NCBI GenBank assembly: GCA_017626555.1
Contig: JAGAIM010000072.1
Coordinates: 157,194-221,193, forward strand
Source of the DNA: Bacteroidales bacterium
GTDB lineage: Bacteria; Bacteroidota; Bacteroidia; Bacteroidales; UBA932
Direction of reading: 5' to 3'
DNA: 64,000 nt
Below, one piece after another: positions 20,200-29,575 of this stretch. A program made the translations under genes and the position numbers. The notes beneath the pieces were generated by a model. That model ran no database searches. It was not told where the DNA came from and worked only from the letters and a program-made list of their open reading frames with translations. Numbering within the stretch: position 1 is the stretch's first letter; each line of letters begins with the position of its first letter.

Positions 20200-23100
20200 T
20201 TAGAATGTAATGCTTACACCGGCAACAACCTTCTTTGAAGTAGGGAAGTTACCCTTGTCAACTCCCATATTGGTTACTTCCGGGTCAAATCCCGGATAAT
20301 CGCTGAATGTGATGAAGTCGTCAAGTGATGCATAAACGCGGAGGTTCTGGACCTTGATTGTCTTCATCCACTTCTGAGGGAATGTATATCCGAGTTGGAT
20401 CTGCTTGATCTTAAAGTAACTGCCATTGAATATTGATGCTGATGAGAGATAATACTTATCCATTTCTGTAGCACCCGCTCTTGGCTTGCTTCCGTTAGGA
20501 TTGGTTGTCTTGTTCCATCTGTCCTCAGTGAAGTATGTTAATTTGTTGAGGGTATAGTCAGAACGATTGAGACAGCAGTAGATGTCGCCTCCCGCTGCAC
20601 CTGTGCCGAATACGATGAGGTCGAGTCCTTTCCACGCTGCTGTGAGGGTGATACCGTAAGTAAGGTCAGCGAAACCCTTACCGATCATAGTCTTGTCACT
20701 ATCGGTTATCACGTTGTCTCCATCGAGATCCTTGAAGGTAGGGTTACCTGTTTCAGGATTTATGCCGTCAAACTCATAACCATAGAAATACCAGGCCGGC
20801 TTTCCTACCTCGAAGCGTGTTATGGCTCCGTAAGTATGGAATGTCTGTCCGTCGATAGCGTCAAGAGTCTCGTGGATGTAAGTAACCTTGTTCTTGATTG
20901 TAGAGATGTTACCGCGCACGCCATACGAGAAGTCACCGATGTTGTCCTGCCATCCGAGTTCGAACTCCAGACCGGTGTTGCTGATGTTACCTGCGTTCAC
21001 CGGAGATGCGGTGTTACCTACCACTGTTGAAGGTGTGATGCCGGAAACGATGAGGTCCTTAGTGTCCTTCTTGAACCAGTCTGCGCTGAATGAGAGACGG
21101 TTGTTGAAGAAACGTGTGTCAATACCAATGTTGGTCTGCTCTGAAGTCTCCCACTTGAGTTCCTTGTTGCCGGTTGCAGATGGAGCGTATCCGTTGATGT
21201 ACTCAGTACCATTACCGGTCGGATAAGAACCTGTACCGCTGATTACGGTTGCATATCTGTATCCTCCGAGGCTTGAGAGCGAACCGTTCTGTCCCCACGA
21301 AGCACGGAACTTCAAATGTGAGAGCCAGTTTCTGGTGTTCTCCATAAACTTTTCGTTGGAGATGACCCATCCTGCAGAAACTGCCGGGAAGTAACCCCAT
21401 CTTGTCTCTATTGGAAGCACGCTGCTGTCGGCTGCGTCTGCACGGAGAGATGCCTGGAAGAGGTATCTGCCTTTGTATTCATAGTTGAGACGTCCGAAGT
21501 ATGAGTTCTTTCTTGAGAATGTTGCCTCACCACCACTTACGCTGTCTTCAGCATTGGCTGTAGCATACGCGAAATACCAGAAAAGAGGATCATCTTTCTG
21601 GAATCCAAGGTCGGTGTCGCTTCCGTGCTTGTCACCGCTTACTCCGAAGTTGCGGCTTTCGGTGAAACTGGTACCGAGCATAATGCCGAAATCGTGACCC
21701 TTGATGTTCTTGTTGTAATTGAGGAAGTTCTCCCACTGCCAGTATGTGCTGGCGTATGTGCTTGCGTTTACAGAAAGATAATTCTGGTGGTGCATTGCAT
21801 TGGCATAGTAGTCGTGTCCTATCGAGTAAGACTCTGAACTTGATAGACGATAGCCCAGACGTGATGTGACTGTAAGACCCTTGACAGGCATAAAGTTGAT
21901 GTAGGTGGTACCGTTGATGTTGTAACCTCTGCTGTCATTGTCGCTTGCGTCACGCATAATGAGAGGATTCTGGTTCTCTGATGTGTTGAAGTTCGATACA
22001 CCATAGACATTGCCTTTGCCGTCGCCGAGCATAGGAGCGTGATCGCCGTAATAGATGTCAGCCATATGCTGAGGAAGGTTGTCAATGGCGTAGAGAGGCT
22101 TTGTGAGAGGGTCAAGGTTGAGGACGGCAAGGAGGTATGAACCGTACTCTGAACCTTCCGATACTGATCTTGACTTGTAGTACTCGATCTGGTTGTTTGT
22201 TCCGATCTCGAGCCAAGGCTTGATCTTCCAACTTGCGTTGATCATACCGGTGATACGCTCGTAGAAGTCTTTGTCGCCTGCAACGATACCGTCATTGTTG
22301 AGGTAAGATCCGGATACATAGATTGATTTGCCTTCGCTACCTGCTGAGAATGTGAGGTTGTGGCGCTGCATTGCGGAATTTTCGAAACCTACCTTGGTCC
22401 AGTCTGTGTTGGTCACGAAATCCCAATTGTTGTAGAAGTTCTCGAGAGAAATGAGGCCAGCCTCGGAATAGTAATCGATATACTGCTCTGCGTTCATCAT
22501 TTGAGGTACGCGCGCGAGACTCTGTGAAGTGTACTGGTAGTCGTAGGTGATATTGCCGTTACCCTTACCCTTCTTTGTAGTAACGAGGACCACTCCGTTA
22601 CCTGCCTCCGCACCATAGATCGCAGCGGAAGCACCGTCCTTGAGGACCTCCATTGATTCGATGTCGTTAGGGTCGATACCTGCAAGGCTTCCTATACGTC
22701 CGTCAACTACTACGAGAGGGTCGCTGTTACCGTTTGAACCGATACCGCGGATACGGATTGATGGTGATGCTCCCGGACGGGCTGAACCTGTCAATACCTG
22801 TACACCAGAAGTCTTACCCTGGAGTGCCTGTGATGCTGTAGTGATGGTACGGGCCTCGAGGTCCTGAGACTTCACCTGTGATACCGATCCGGTGAGGGAA
22901 CTCTTCTTCTGGACACCGTATCCGACAACGACAGTCTCCTCCAGCATCTCGTTGTCCGGCTCCATATTGATGTTCAAAGTGCCGTTGATGGCGTTCTTTT
23001 CGACTGGGAGATAGCCGATGTATGAGAATTCGAGCACAGCGCCTGACTTTACGGTGATTTCGTACATACCGTCTCCGTCAGTCATAACGCCGTTCTGAGT

Positions 23101-23268
23101 TCCTTTCTCGATGACACTGACGCCTACCATTGGAGCATTCAGTTCATCAATGACTTTACCGGTCACCTTCTGCTGTCCTTGTGCGGATGCCGAGAGAGAG
23201 CCGGCCAGAATGATGAGCATTGCCAATGCAGTGCCGATCATTCTTGAGAATGTTGATTTGGTTCTCAT
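20200..23268 (-). CDS. susC: SusC/RagA family TonB-dependent outer-membrane transporter
   Basis: This is a 1022-residue TonB-linked outer-membrane protein. After the signal peptide comes a carboxypeptidase-regulatory-like domain (VTGKVIDELNAPMVGVSVIE; GYLPVEKN), a TonB-box region (EETVVVGYGVQKK) and the plug with IRIRGIGSNGNSDPLVVVDG and IYGAEAGNGVVLVTTKKG, which are SusC signatures. The barrel fills the rest and ends in F (VVAGVSITF). It imports oligosaccharides captured by SusD and the surface lipoproteins. A 35-bp gap separates it from the carboxylesterase gene upstream, so one transcript probably covers both. Confidence 0.96.
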   Translation of the reverse strand: MRTKSTFSRMIGTALAMLIILAGSLSASAQGQQKVTGKVIDELNAPMVGVSVIEKGTQNGVMTDGDGMYEITVKSGAVLEFSYIGYLPVEKNAINGTLNINMEPDNEMLEETVVVGYGVQKKSSLTGSVSQVKSQDLEARTITTASQALQGKTSGVQVLTGSARPGASPSIRIRGIGSNGNSDPLVVVDGRIGSLAGIDPNDIESMEVLKDGASAAIYGAEAGNGVVLVTTKKGKGNGNITYDYQYTSQSLARVPQMMNAEQYIDYYSEAGLISLENFYNNWDFVTNTDWTKVGFENSAMQRHNLTFSAGSEGKSIYVSGSYLNNDGIVAGDKDFYERITGMINASWKIKPWLEIGTNNQIEYYKSRSVSEGSEYGSYLLAVLNLDPLTKPLYAIDNLPQHMADIYYGDHAPMLGDGKGNVYGVSNFNTSENQNPLIMRDASDNDSRGYNINGTTYINFMPVKGLTVTSRLGYRLSSSESYSIGHDYYANAMHHQNYLSVNASTYASTYWQWENFLNYNKNIKGHDFGIMLGTSFTESRNFGVSGDKHGSDTDLGFQKDDPLFWYFAYATANAEDSVSGGEATFSRKNSYFGRLNYEYKGRYLFQASLRADAADSSVLPIETRWGYFPAVSAGWVISNEKFMENTRNWLSHLKFRASWGQNGSLSSLGGYRYATVISGTGSYPTGNGTEYINGYAPSATGNKELKWETSEQTNIGIDTRFFNNRLSFSADWFKKDTKDLIVSGITPSTVVGNTASPVNAGNISNTGLEFELGWQDNIGDFSYGVRGNISTIKNKVTYIHETLDAIDGQTFHTYGAITRFEVGKPAWYFYGYEFDGINPETGNPTFKDLDGDNVITDSDKTMIGKGFADLTYGITLTAAWKGLDLIVFGTGAAGGDIYCCLNRSDYTLNKLTYFTEDRWNKTTNPNGSKPRAGATEMDKYYLSSASIFNGSYFKIKQIQLGYTFPQKWMKTIKVQNLRVYASLDDFITFSDYPGFDPEVTNMGVDKGNFPTSKKVVAGVSITF

Positions 23269-23303
23269 TGTTTTGATGGTTAGTGGTTTGTATTTAAGTG
23301 TTA

Positions 23304-24959
23304 TTAGAATCCTCGTGTCGGGAACTGTCTGATCAGGTTGATCAGTTCTCTGTCGTGGTTATATCTTACTTCGCATTCATTATTGAAGAACATAGTTGCT
23401 CCTTCGGAACAATTGTATGTCGGCCATTCCGGCAATTTCTCAGTGTTCGGATCGCCTGTGCGTGCGAAGTTGATCCACGACTGGCTCATCACATCTGCCA
23501 GTTTCATCGCTCCGGTGCCGCCGCCTGTCATAGACGCGTGGACATCAGCATTGTTGAACACAAACGGTATCTCCATACAGTGAGTGCTTCTGAGAATTCC
23601 GTCCAGCACAGGAGATTCCCAGGCGAACATATACATATATACCGGAGCGCCACCCTGACGTGACTTGAGTCCAGCCTGTTCGATTGCACTTGGGCGGAAG
23701 ATGAAATCCGTGTCAATCAGGTCTTTAGGCTCGTATCCAGGGTATGTATTCTCGAAAAGTTCTAAAAATTCGTCAGTCCTGTCACCATATCTGGACTTCA
23801 GATATTCAACAGCGGCATCCTGATTTATGATCCGCAACTGAGGAACATATGTACTCATACTGAACTCGTGTATGGTCGTGCCTATCAGCATCGGGATATC
23901 CTTGGACTGCTCGGGAGCCTGAGGGTCGAAAGGCTGACGTGGAAGAACCGAGCCGTCCACTGTCGGTGCCCATCCGAATATGAAGGATGCGAAACCCTGC
24001 TTTTCGGCTTCAGGCTTGAGCCGTGCTATGACCTTCTCACCGGCAGCAAGAAGATTCTCAAATGGTACTTTTGAAATTTCGTCAATTCGGCAAGGTGTGA
24101 TGCCGAGTTCTTCGACTACCGCAGCACCGATCCTGCGGGACCATCGGCTGTCCATTGTCCTGAGCATCGCACCGCTCTGGACGATTGCCTTATGGAATTT
24201 CCCTTTCGCTGCAGGAGTTGCAAGCAGTGTCGAAACTTTTCCTCCTCCGCCGGATTGTCCGAAAATCGTTACATTGGATGCATCACCGCCGAAGTTCGCG
24301 ATGTTATCCTGAACCCATTCGAGCGCTGCAACAAGGTCGAGAAGGCCTGAATTCCCTGAATGTGCATATTTCTCACCGTATGCCGAAAGGTCGAGGAATC
24401 CAAGTACATTCAGTCGGTGATTCAATGTCACAACGACAACATCACCCTTCTCAGCAAGGTTCCTGCCGTCATACGAAGGCAGTTCCTGACCAGATCCGGC
24501 TGAATATCCGCCTCCGTGGAGCCATACCATCACCGGGCGTTTCTTCCCATCGTTGATCCCCGGTGTCCATATATTCACTCTGAGACAATCCTCGTCGGGG
24601 AAACCATCGTTCCAGTTGAAGGAGAATGCCTGCTCGTCGCTGTACCAGCCCATACGCTTGCCTTGCGGACAAGTAGGGCCGTACGCCCTGCAACTGCGCA
24701 CTCCTTCCCACTTGTCTGCCGGAACGGGAGGCATAAATCTCTCGGCTTTTGCATAAGGGATTCCTTTATAAGTGAAAATGCCGTTATCTATGTAGCCGGC
24801 TACACTTCCACCAGTTGTCTGTGCAAGAGTCGCTTCTGCGGATGTCTGCAATTCCGCGCTTCTGGCTTTGCATCCGACTTCACGGTTCTTGGTCGCCTGA
24901 CAGCATCCTACGGATGAAAGCAGGACTATGGCCAGCGGTAACAGGATTCTGGTTCTCAT
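23304..24959 (-). CDS. Type-B carboxylesterase (CE10-like)
   Basis: This is a 551-residue carboxylesterase/lipase-family alpha/beta hydrolase with a signal and possible lipobox (LLSSVGC). Family signatures are the oxyanion HGGGYSAGSG and EDCLRVNIWTP. The nucleophile motif is TIFGQSGGGGKVS; most relatives have GESAG, so the Gln before Ser and Gly after it are a slight variation seen in some bacterial members. The catalytic His is probably in STHCMEIPFVF. It is the first gene of the minus-strand PUL transcript and directly precedes susC. It likely cleaves an ester side group; no natural substrate can be named. Confidence 0.92.
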   Translation of the reverse strand: MRTRILLPLAIVLLSSVGCCQATKNREVGCKARSAELQTSAEATLAQTTGGSVAGYIDNGIFTYKGIPYAKAERFMPPVPADKWEGVRSCRAYGPTCPQGKRMGWYSDEQAFSFNWNDGFPDEDCLRVNIWTPGINDGKKRPVMVWLHGGGYSAGSGQELPSYDGRNLAEKGDVVVVTLNHRLNVLGFLDLSAYGEKYAHSGNSGLLDLVAALEWVQDNIANFGGDASNVTIFGQSGGGGKVSTLLATPAAKGKFHKAIVQSGAMLRTMDSRWSRRIGAAVVEELGITPCRIDEISKVPFENLLAAGEKVIARLKPEAEKQGFASFIFGWAPTVDGSVLPRQPFDPQAPEQSKDIPMLIGTTIHEFSMSTYVPQLRIINQDAAVEYLKSRYGDRTDEFLELFENTYPGYEPKDLIDTDFIFRPSAIEQAGLKSRQGGAPVYMYMFAWESPVLDGILRSTHCMEIPFVFNNADVHASMTGGGTGAMKLADVMSQSWINFARTGDPNTEKLPEWPTYNCSEGATMFFNNECEVRYNHDRELINLIRQFPTRGF

Positions 24960-25064
24960 ATTGTGCTGTTTTTGTGGTTATATCTGCAAATTTCGCTTTT
25001 ATGCTTCAGACAGGCTTTCTGTTATGTGCTTTTCATTTTCCTTAGTGTTCAGGCTTGTTTTTCG

Positions 25065-25093
25065 ATTTGTTCATTTGTTTTCATATTTGTTCA
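25065..25093. promoter_or_regulatory. Triple ATTTGTT(TT)CA direct repeat, candidate HTCS operator
   Basis: ATTTGTTCA occurs at 25065-25073 and 25085-25093, and ATTTGTTTTCA at 25073-25083 between them. The units repeat every 8-12 bp. The repeats lie in the 201-bp gap between the divergent carboxylesterase/susCD transcript and the hybrid two-component gene. Direct repeats are the kind of site expected for AraC-type output domains. The region is AT-rich, so chance must be considered. Confidence 0.45.
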
Positions 25094-25160
25094 AAAACTG
25101 TATTGATGTTGATGGATTTGCGATTATTTGCTATCTTCGAAATAAATATGAATTTGACTT

Positions 25161-28100
25161 ATGATTAAAAGATGCTGTCTCGCGGTCTTGTTTATTATCA
25201 TTCTGACCTGTTGTTCCGAGCGTAATATAATAGTCGATTACGATGTCGAATCTCCTTTGATGGCCAATGATATTTCCAATCAGAAAGTTTCCTCTTTTGC
25301 GGAAGATGCGCTAGGACATATATGGATCGGTACATTCCGTGGCCTGAACCGGTTCAATGTCCACGAATTTCATCAGCATTTCTGCACAGATGAAGCGAAT
25401 ACTCTCCCCGACAATCAGATCCAATGTCTTTTCAAGGATTCGCAGAACCGCCTCTGGGTCTCGACGGTAAACGGTATGGCGCTTTATACTGACCAGGACA
25501 GTTTCGAGCGTATTCCGATGGAGACTGTCAGCCGCAATTCGATACAGATTTTCGAAGATAAATCAGGCAGAGTCTTTATCAATACATCCATCTCGCTATG
25601 CGTTTTCGATGAAGAAAGAAGAGTCTTTACCGATGTGTTGCATCTGTTGGATAATTCATATTCGATGACGCGTCAGTGCTTCATCACACCAGGCGGTGAT
25701 CTTATTGTGGCCGGTTCGTCAAACCTTAAGAAATATGACGTCCGGACTATGGAACTCAAAGACTCGGTCTCTTTACAGAATTATCCGGGATATTTCACTA
25801 TGATGGATGATGGCAGACTGTGGATGAGTTCGTATTCGGGACTTTCGATATATGATACCGATAAATCGAAGTTCGATGAACTGCCCAAAGTCATTTCTTC
25901 TCATCCGATGATGGGGGGAGCAGCAGTCTCATATATATATCCGTACGGAGATTCGTCCATCCTCTTCAATACGGAAAAGAACGGACTGTTCCTGTATGAC
26001 AAGGCAGAAGGTTCGTTCATACATCAGTCTGAAAAAGGTTTCCCTTTCACCGTACCTGATGTGAAGATAAACTGTATGTTCGAGGATTCGAGGAACAATC
26101 TCTGGATAGGATCTTATGATCAGGGATATTATGTCATATATGACTATCAGGGACGCTTCAACAATGACAGTTGGCTGAAATCGAATCTTGGTCATAAATC
26201 GGTCGTGTCTGTTGACTGTGACAGCAAGGATAATCTCTGGATTTCTACTCTCAAGGACGGACTCTTCCTGTATAATGCTTCCTCCGGACTGTTCCGAAGG
26301 ATCGATCTGAGGAAGATTTTCGGATTGGATGGAAATGATAAGGTGGATATAAGCAATGTGTTCGTTGACAGTGATGATGATATCTGGCTGACCGCCAGTG
26401 GGGGAATTGCCAGGTGCAGTTTTGACGGAAGCGTCTTGACTGTTGACAACATCTGGCCTGTATTCTATCCTATTTCTATGTCTCAGGACAAGGATGGAAG
26501 AGTCTGGATAGGGGCTCCGGGGGAACATATACATTATGTTTCACCGGAAGATGACAGTTTGCACAGCATCAGGACCCATACGTCCTACTATACCTTCACT
26601 CCTTATTGCCTGCCGTTGAGTGACGGTAATATACTCTCAGCCTCTTTTCAGCACGGCTTGTGTGAAATCGACGGACAGGAAATAAATGTCCGGCAGATCA
26701 CTTTTGCTGAAGATGTCTGGAATAACTGTATCAAGAGGTCGGTCTTCGTCCCCTCCTGTATGTATCAGGATGATGATGGTACTGTGTGGATAGGTACTGT
26801 GGCAAACGGCTTAATGAAGTATGATGGTTCATCGGATTCTTTGATGCCCGTATCCGGAACTCCTTGTCTGGATATAGCATCTATAGAAGAAGATCTTCAA
26901 GGCAATCTCTGGGTAAGCACCCAGTACGGACTTGGAAAATACGACAGGTCGTCCGGGAAATTCGTCAACTGGTATGCGAGTGATGGAATCGGTGGCAATC
27001 AGTTCTATGACAGGGCCTCTTGCAGGCTTTCTGACGGAACTCTTGTATTCGGTGGAACCCACGGCCTTACGGTATTCAACCCTATAGATGTTACAACGCA
27101 TCGTAATGTGGCTGTGTATTTTGAAGACCTGAAGGTGCATAACAGGTTGATGCGCCCCGGTGTTGACAAGTGTATGGACAAGGCACTGCCGTTTAATCCT
27201 GAAATAAGGCTGAGTCACGAGCAGAATGGTTTCAGCATATCTTTTGCTGCGGTGGAATATGGCGAATACGAGAGAGTGGATTATATGTATAAACTGGAAG
27301 GCTTTGACACTCATTGGATAGATGCCCACAATAACAGAGAAGCATATTATTCGAACATCCCGGCAGGCAGGTATGACTTCAAGGTAAGAGTTACAAATGC
27401 CGATTATACGGATGTTGTCGCCGAAAATTCCATCAGAGTGGTAATCGAGAAACCATTATGGCTTTCCTGGTGGGCCGTCTTGATATATATCCTGTGTATG
27501 TTCTTGATAATCAATCGTATTACAAAACTGCGCAGGCAGATGAAGAATGAGAAATTAGCAAAACTTAAAGCACAGCAGGAAAAGGAGCAGGAAAAGAAGG
27601 TGAATCAGATGAATATGAGTTTCTTCGCCAATATATCCCACGAGTTCCGTACGCCTCTTACTATGATTTCTGGGCCGGTGACCCAGTTGCAGGAATCTTC
27701 CGGGATGACTGTCGAAGATAAGAGGCTTCTGAATATCGTGCAGAGGAACATCAGGCGTATGCTCAGGCTTGTGAATCAACTGCTCGATTTCAATAAACTC
27801 GAAAACGATACTCTTAAACTGAAGGTCAAACCTTTGGATCTGATTGCTCAGTTGAAGAATCTGACAGATATATTTCAGGTTACTGCCAATGAGAAAGGAG
27901 TCACTTTCCGTACATACGGTCTTGAAGATTCGCTGATGGTGTGGGCAGATGAAGACAAACTTGACAAGGTATGCTTCAATCTGCTGTCAAATGCAATGAA
28001 GTTCACTCAGGCAGGGGGCAAGGTAGAGTTCGGTCTGGATGTGATATCCAGAGATGAAGCAATGTCTTTCTTCGCATTGGGTGATAAGGATGTTGATATG

Positions 28101-29204
28101 CGTTATATGAAGGTGGTGGTGAAGGATAGTGGTCAGGGAATACCTGATGATCAGCGCGAAAAGATATTTGAAAGATATTACCAACTTGATAATCAGACAC
28201 GTGGAGGATATAATTGGGGCACGGGAATAGGTCTTTATCTTGCCAAGTCTCTGGCGCAGATGCATCACGGATATCTGAAGGCTGGCAATCGCAAGGATGG
28301 TCCGGGTGCCGAATTTACTTTGATAATCCCGATATCGGAGTCTTCGTATTCGGAGTCTGAGAAATGTAATATGGGGGGGGCAGATATCGTCAGTCCGTAT
28401 ATGATGAGCAGCGTGAAATATACTGAACTCTCCCTGCCGGTTTCCGATAATGACAGAAAGAAGGTACTTCTTGTGGATGATGATGCGGATGTAATACATT
28501 ATATGAAGGAACTCCTGGCTCCATATTATGATGTCCAGAGCAGATTTGATGCAGATTCTGCCTACACTCTTATGAAGGAAGAGGCCTTTGATGTCGTGAT
28601 ATCCGATGTCGTGATGTCGGGAAAGAACGGATACGAACTATGTTGTCAGATAAAGGATAATATACAGATTTCCCATATCCCGGTGATACTTCTTACAGCC
28701 AAGGCTACTGTAGAGGATCAGGTTCAGGGACTTGACTGCGGTGCAGATGCCTATGTTACAAAACCTTTTGAACCTCAATATCTTCTGGCTCTTATAAGTT
28801 CACAACTCAAGAATAGGGAGAAATTACGTGCCTTGCTCAGCGAGGCGACCGATATGGATAATCTTGAAGAAAATGTGCTCTCGCCTCAGGACAATGCGTT
28901 TATGTCAGAACTTTATCAGTTGATGGAGAAAGAACTGTCCAATACAGAACTGGATGTGGCCCGTATGACTGAAATGCTCCATATATCGCGTACCAAGTTC
29001 TATTATAAGGTAAAGGGACTTACCGGTGAGAATCCGAGTGTATTCTTTAAAAGGTACAAACTCAACAGGGCAGCCCAACTTCTGGGAGAGAGAAAATATA
29101 ATGTGTCCGAGATCGCGGATATGACAGGCTTCAGCACACTTTCTCATTTCTCGACAAGTTTCAAGAAGCAGTTCGGCGTATCTCCTAGCGAGTATATCAA
29201 GTAG
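25161..29204 (+). CDS. Hybrid two-component system sensor/regulator (HTCS)
   Basis: This is a 1347-residue single-chain sensor and transcription factor. Order: signal segment; periplasmic two-component-regulator propeller repeats (GHIWIGTFRGLNRF, NRLWVSTVNGMALY, NLWIGSYDQGYY and others) to about residue 680; Y_Y_Y domain; one transmembrane helix near 767-787 (LSWWAVLIYILCMFLII); HisKA with phospho-acceptor His in NISHEFRTPLT near 823; HATPase (LLSNAMKFT; DSGQGIPDD; GTGIGLYLAKSL); receiver near 1100-1215 with VLLVDDDAD and VVISDVVMSG; AraC HTH from about 1255. Such proteins sense oligosaccharides in the periplasm and activate the adjacent PUL. It diverges from the susCD transcript. An 8-G run at 28373-28380 sits in the linker before the receiver. 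Confidence 0.97.
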   Translation: MIKRCCLAVLFIIILTCCSERNIIVDYDVESPLMANDISNQKVSSFAEDALGHIWIGTFRGLNRFNVHEFHQHFCTDEANTLPDNQIQCLFKDSQNRLWVSTVNGMALYTDQDSFERIPMETVSRNSIQIFEDKSGRVFINTSISLCVFDEERRVFTDVLHLLDNSYSMTRQCFITPGGDLIVAGSSNLKKYDVRTMELKDSVSLQNYPGYFTMMDDGRLWMSSYSGLSIYDTDKSKFDELPKVISSHPMMGGAAVSYIYPYGDSSILFNTEKNGLFLYDKAEGSFIHQSEKGFPFTVPDVKINCMFEDSRNNLWIGSYDQGYYVIYDYQGRFNNDSWLKSNLGHKSVVSVDCDSKDNLWISTLKDGLFLYNASSGLFRRIDLRKIFGLDGNDKVDISNVFVDSDDDIWLTASGGIARCSFDGSVLTVDNIWPVFYPISMSQDKDGRVWIGAPGEHIHYVSPEDDSLHSIRTHTSYYTFTPYCLPLSDGNILSASFQHGLCEIDGQEINVRQITFAEDVWNNCIKRSVFVPSCMYQDDDGTVWIGTVANGLMKYDGSSDSLMPVSGTPCLDIASIEEDLQGNLWVSTQYGLGKYDRSSGKFVNWYASDGIGGNQFYDRASCRLSDGTLVFGGTHGLTVFNPIDVTTHRNVAVYFEDLKVHNRLMRPGVDKCMDKALPFNPEIRLSHEQNGFSISFAAVEYGEYERVDYMYKLEGFDTHWIDAHNNREAYYSNIPAGRYDFKVRVTNADYTDVVAENSIRVVIEKPLWLSWWAVLIYILCMFLIINRITKLRRQMKNEKLAKLKAQQEKEQEKKVNQMNMSFFANISHEFRTPLTMISGPVTQLQESSGMTVEDKRLLNIVQRNIRRMLRLVNQLLDFNKLENDTLKLKVKPLDLIAQLKNLTDIFQVTANEKGVTFRTYGLEDSLMVWADEDKLDKVCFNLLSNAMKFTQAGGKVEFGLDVISRDEAMSFFALGDKDVDMRYMKVVVKDSGQGIPDDQREKIFERYYQLDNQTRGGYNWGTGIGLYLAKSLAQMHHGYLKAGNRKDGPGAEFTLIIPISESSYSESEKCNMGGADIVSPYMMSSVKYTELSLPVSDNDRKKVLLVDDDADVIHYMKELLAPYYDVQSRFDADSAYTLMKEEAFDVVISDVVMSGKNGYELCCQIKDNIQISHIPVILLTAKATVEDQVQGLDCGADAYVTKPFEPQYLLALISSQLKNREKLRALLSEATDMDNLEENVLSPQDNAFMSELYQLMEKELSNTELDVARMTEMLHISRTKFYYKVKGLTGENPSVFFKRYKLNRAAQLLGERKYNVSEIADMTGFSTLSHFSTSFKKQFGVSPSEYIK
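28373..28380 (+). repeat. G8 homopolymer within HTCS coding region
   Basis: Eight consecutive G residues encode Met-Gly-Gly-Ala around residue 1072, between the ATPase and receiver domains. Slippage by one base would separate the sensor kinase from its output domains. Confidence 0.8.
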
Positions 29205-29314
29205 AAAAGTGCAGGGAACTTTGCAATAATTGTGAAAATATTACAATTTTTGTTATGGTTTGGCGCGTAGTTTGAGTATGGGCAGTCATTAGTGTATTAA
29301 TAAACCCTTATACA

Positions 29315-29539
29315 ATGACTGCGATGAATAATTTTATTGAGGATTATCTGGACGATCCGGCTCAAGCCATATCTTCAGCACGTGAACGTGCAGACCACAG
29401 GTTTAGTCTTGACTGCTTTGTCGAAGAACATATATATAAGGAAATAGCATCTCCGGAGTTCCGTCTCTATGAGGCTATGATAATGTGTCCTGAAAATGAA
29501 ATCACGCCACATACGAGCGATTTCGCTGTAGTGGCGTGA
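29315..29539 (+). CDS. Small hypothetical protein ending in a hairpin
   Basis: This is a 74-residue reading frame that I do not recognise. It is acidic at the start (NNFIEDYLDDPAQ) and has no signal peptide, membrane segment or Cys pattern. ATG codons at 29315 and 29324 are both possible. Its last 13 codons and the stop coincide with a long stem (29501-29540), which argues either for a translated gene with an overlapping transcript end or for a non-coding RNA mistaken as a gene. It follows the HTCS gene by 110 bp on the same strand; the two could be linked by context only. Confidence 0.4.
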   Translation: MTAMNNFIEDYLDDPAQAISSARERADHRFSLDCFVEEHIYKEIASPEFRLYEAMIMCPENEITPHTSDFAVVA

Positions 29540-29540
29540 T
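29501..29540. repeat. Strong 40-nt imperfect palindrome at end of small ORF
   Basis: ATCACGCCAC (29501-29510) is a perfect reverse complement of GTGGCGTGAT (29531-29540). Inside, TAC pairs with GTA and AGCGA with TCGCT around a TT turn, giving about 18 paired bases with two single-base bulges. No T run follows on the plus strand, so it is not a standard terminator. Confidence 0.75.
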
Positions 29541-29575
29541 TCTGATGCCGCATATTAGAGTAGCAGACAACTTTT

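Noticed and set aside
29205-29314. Promoter before the small ORF (TATGGTTTG)
   Set aside because: Spacing inside the box is one base too long for TAnnTTTG; no second box.
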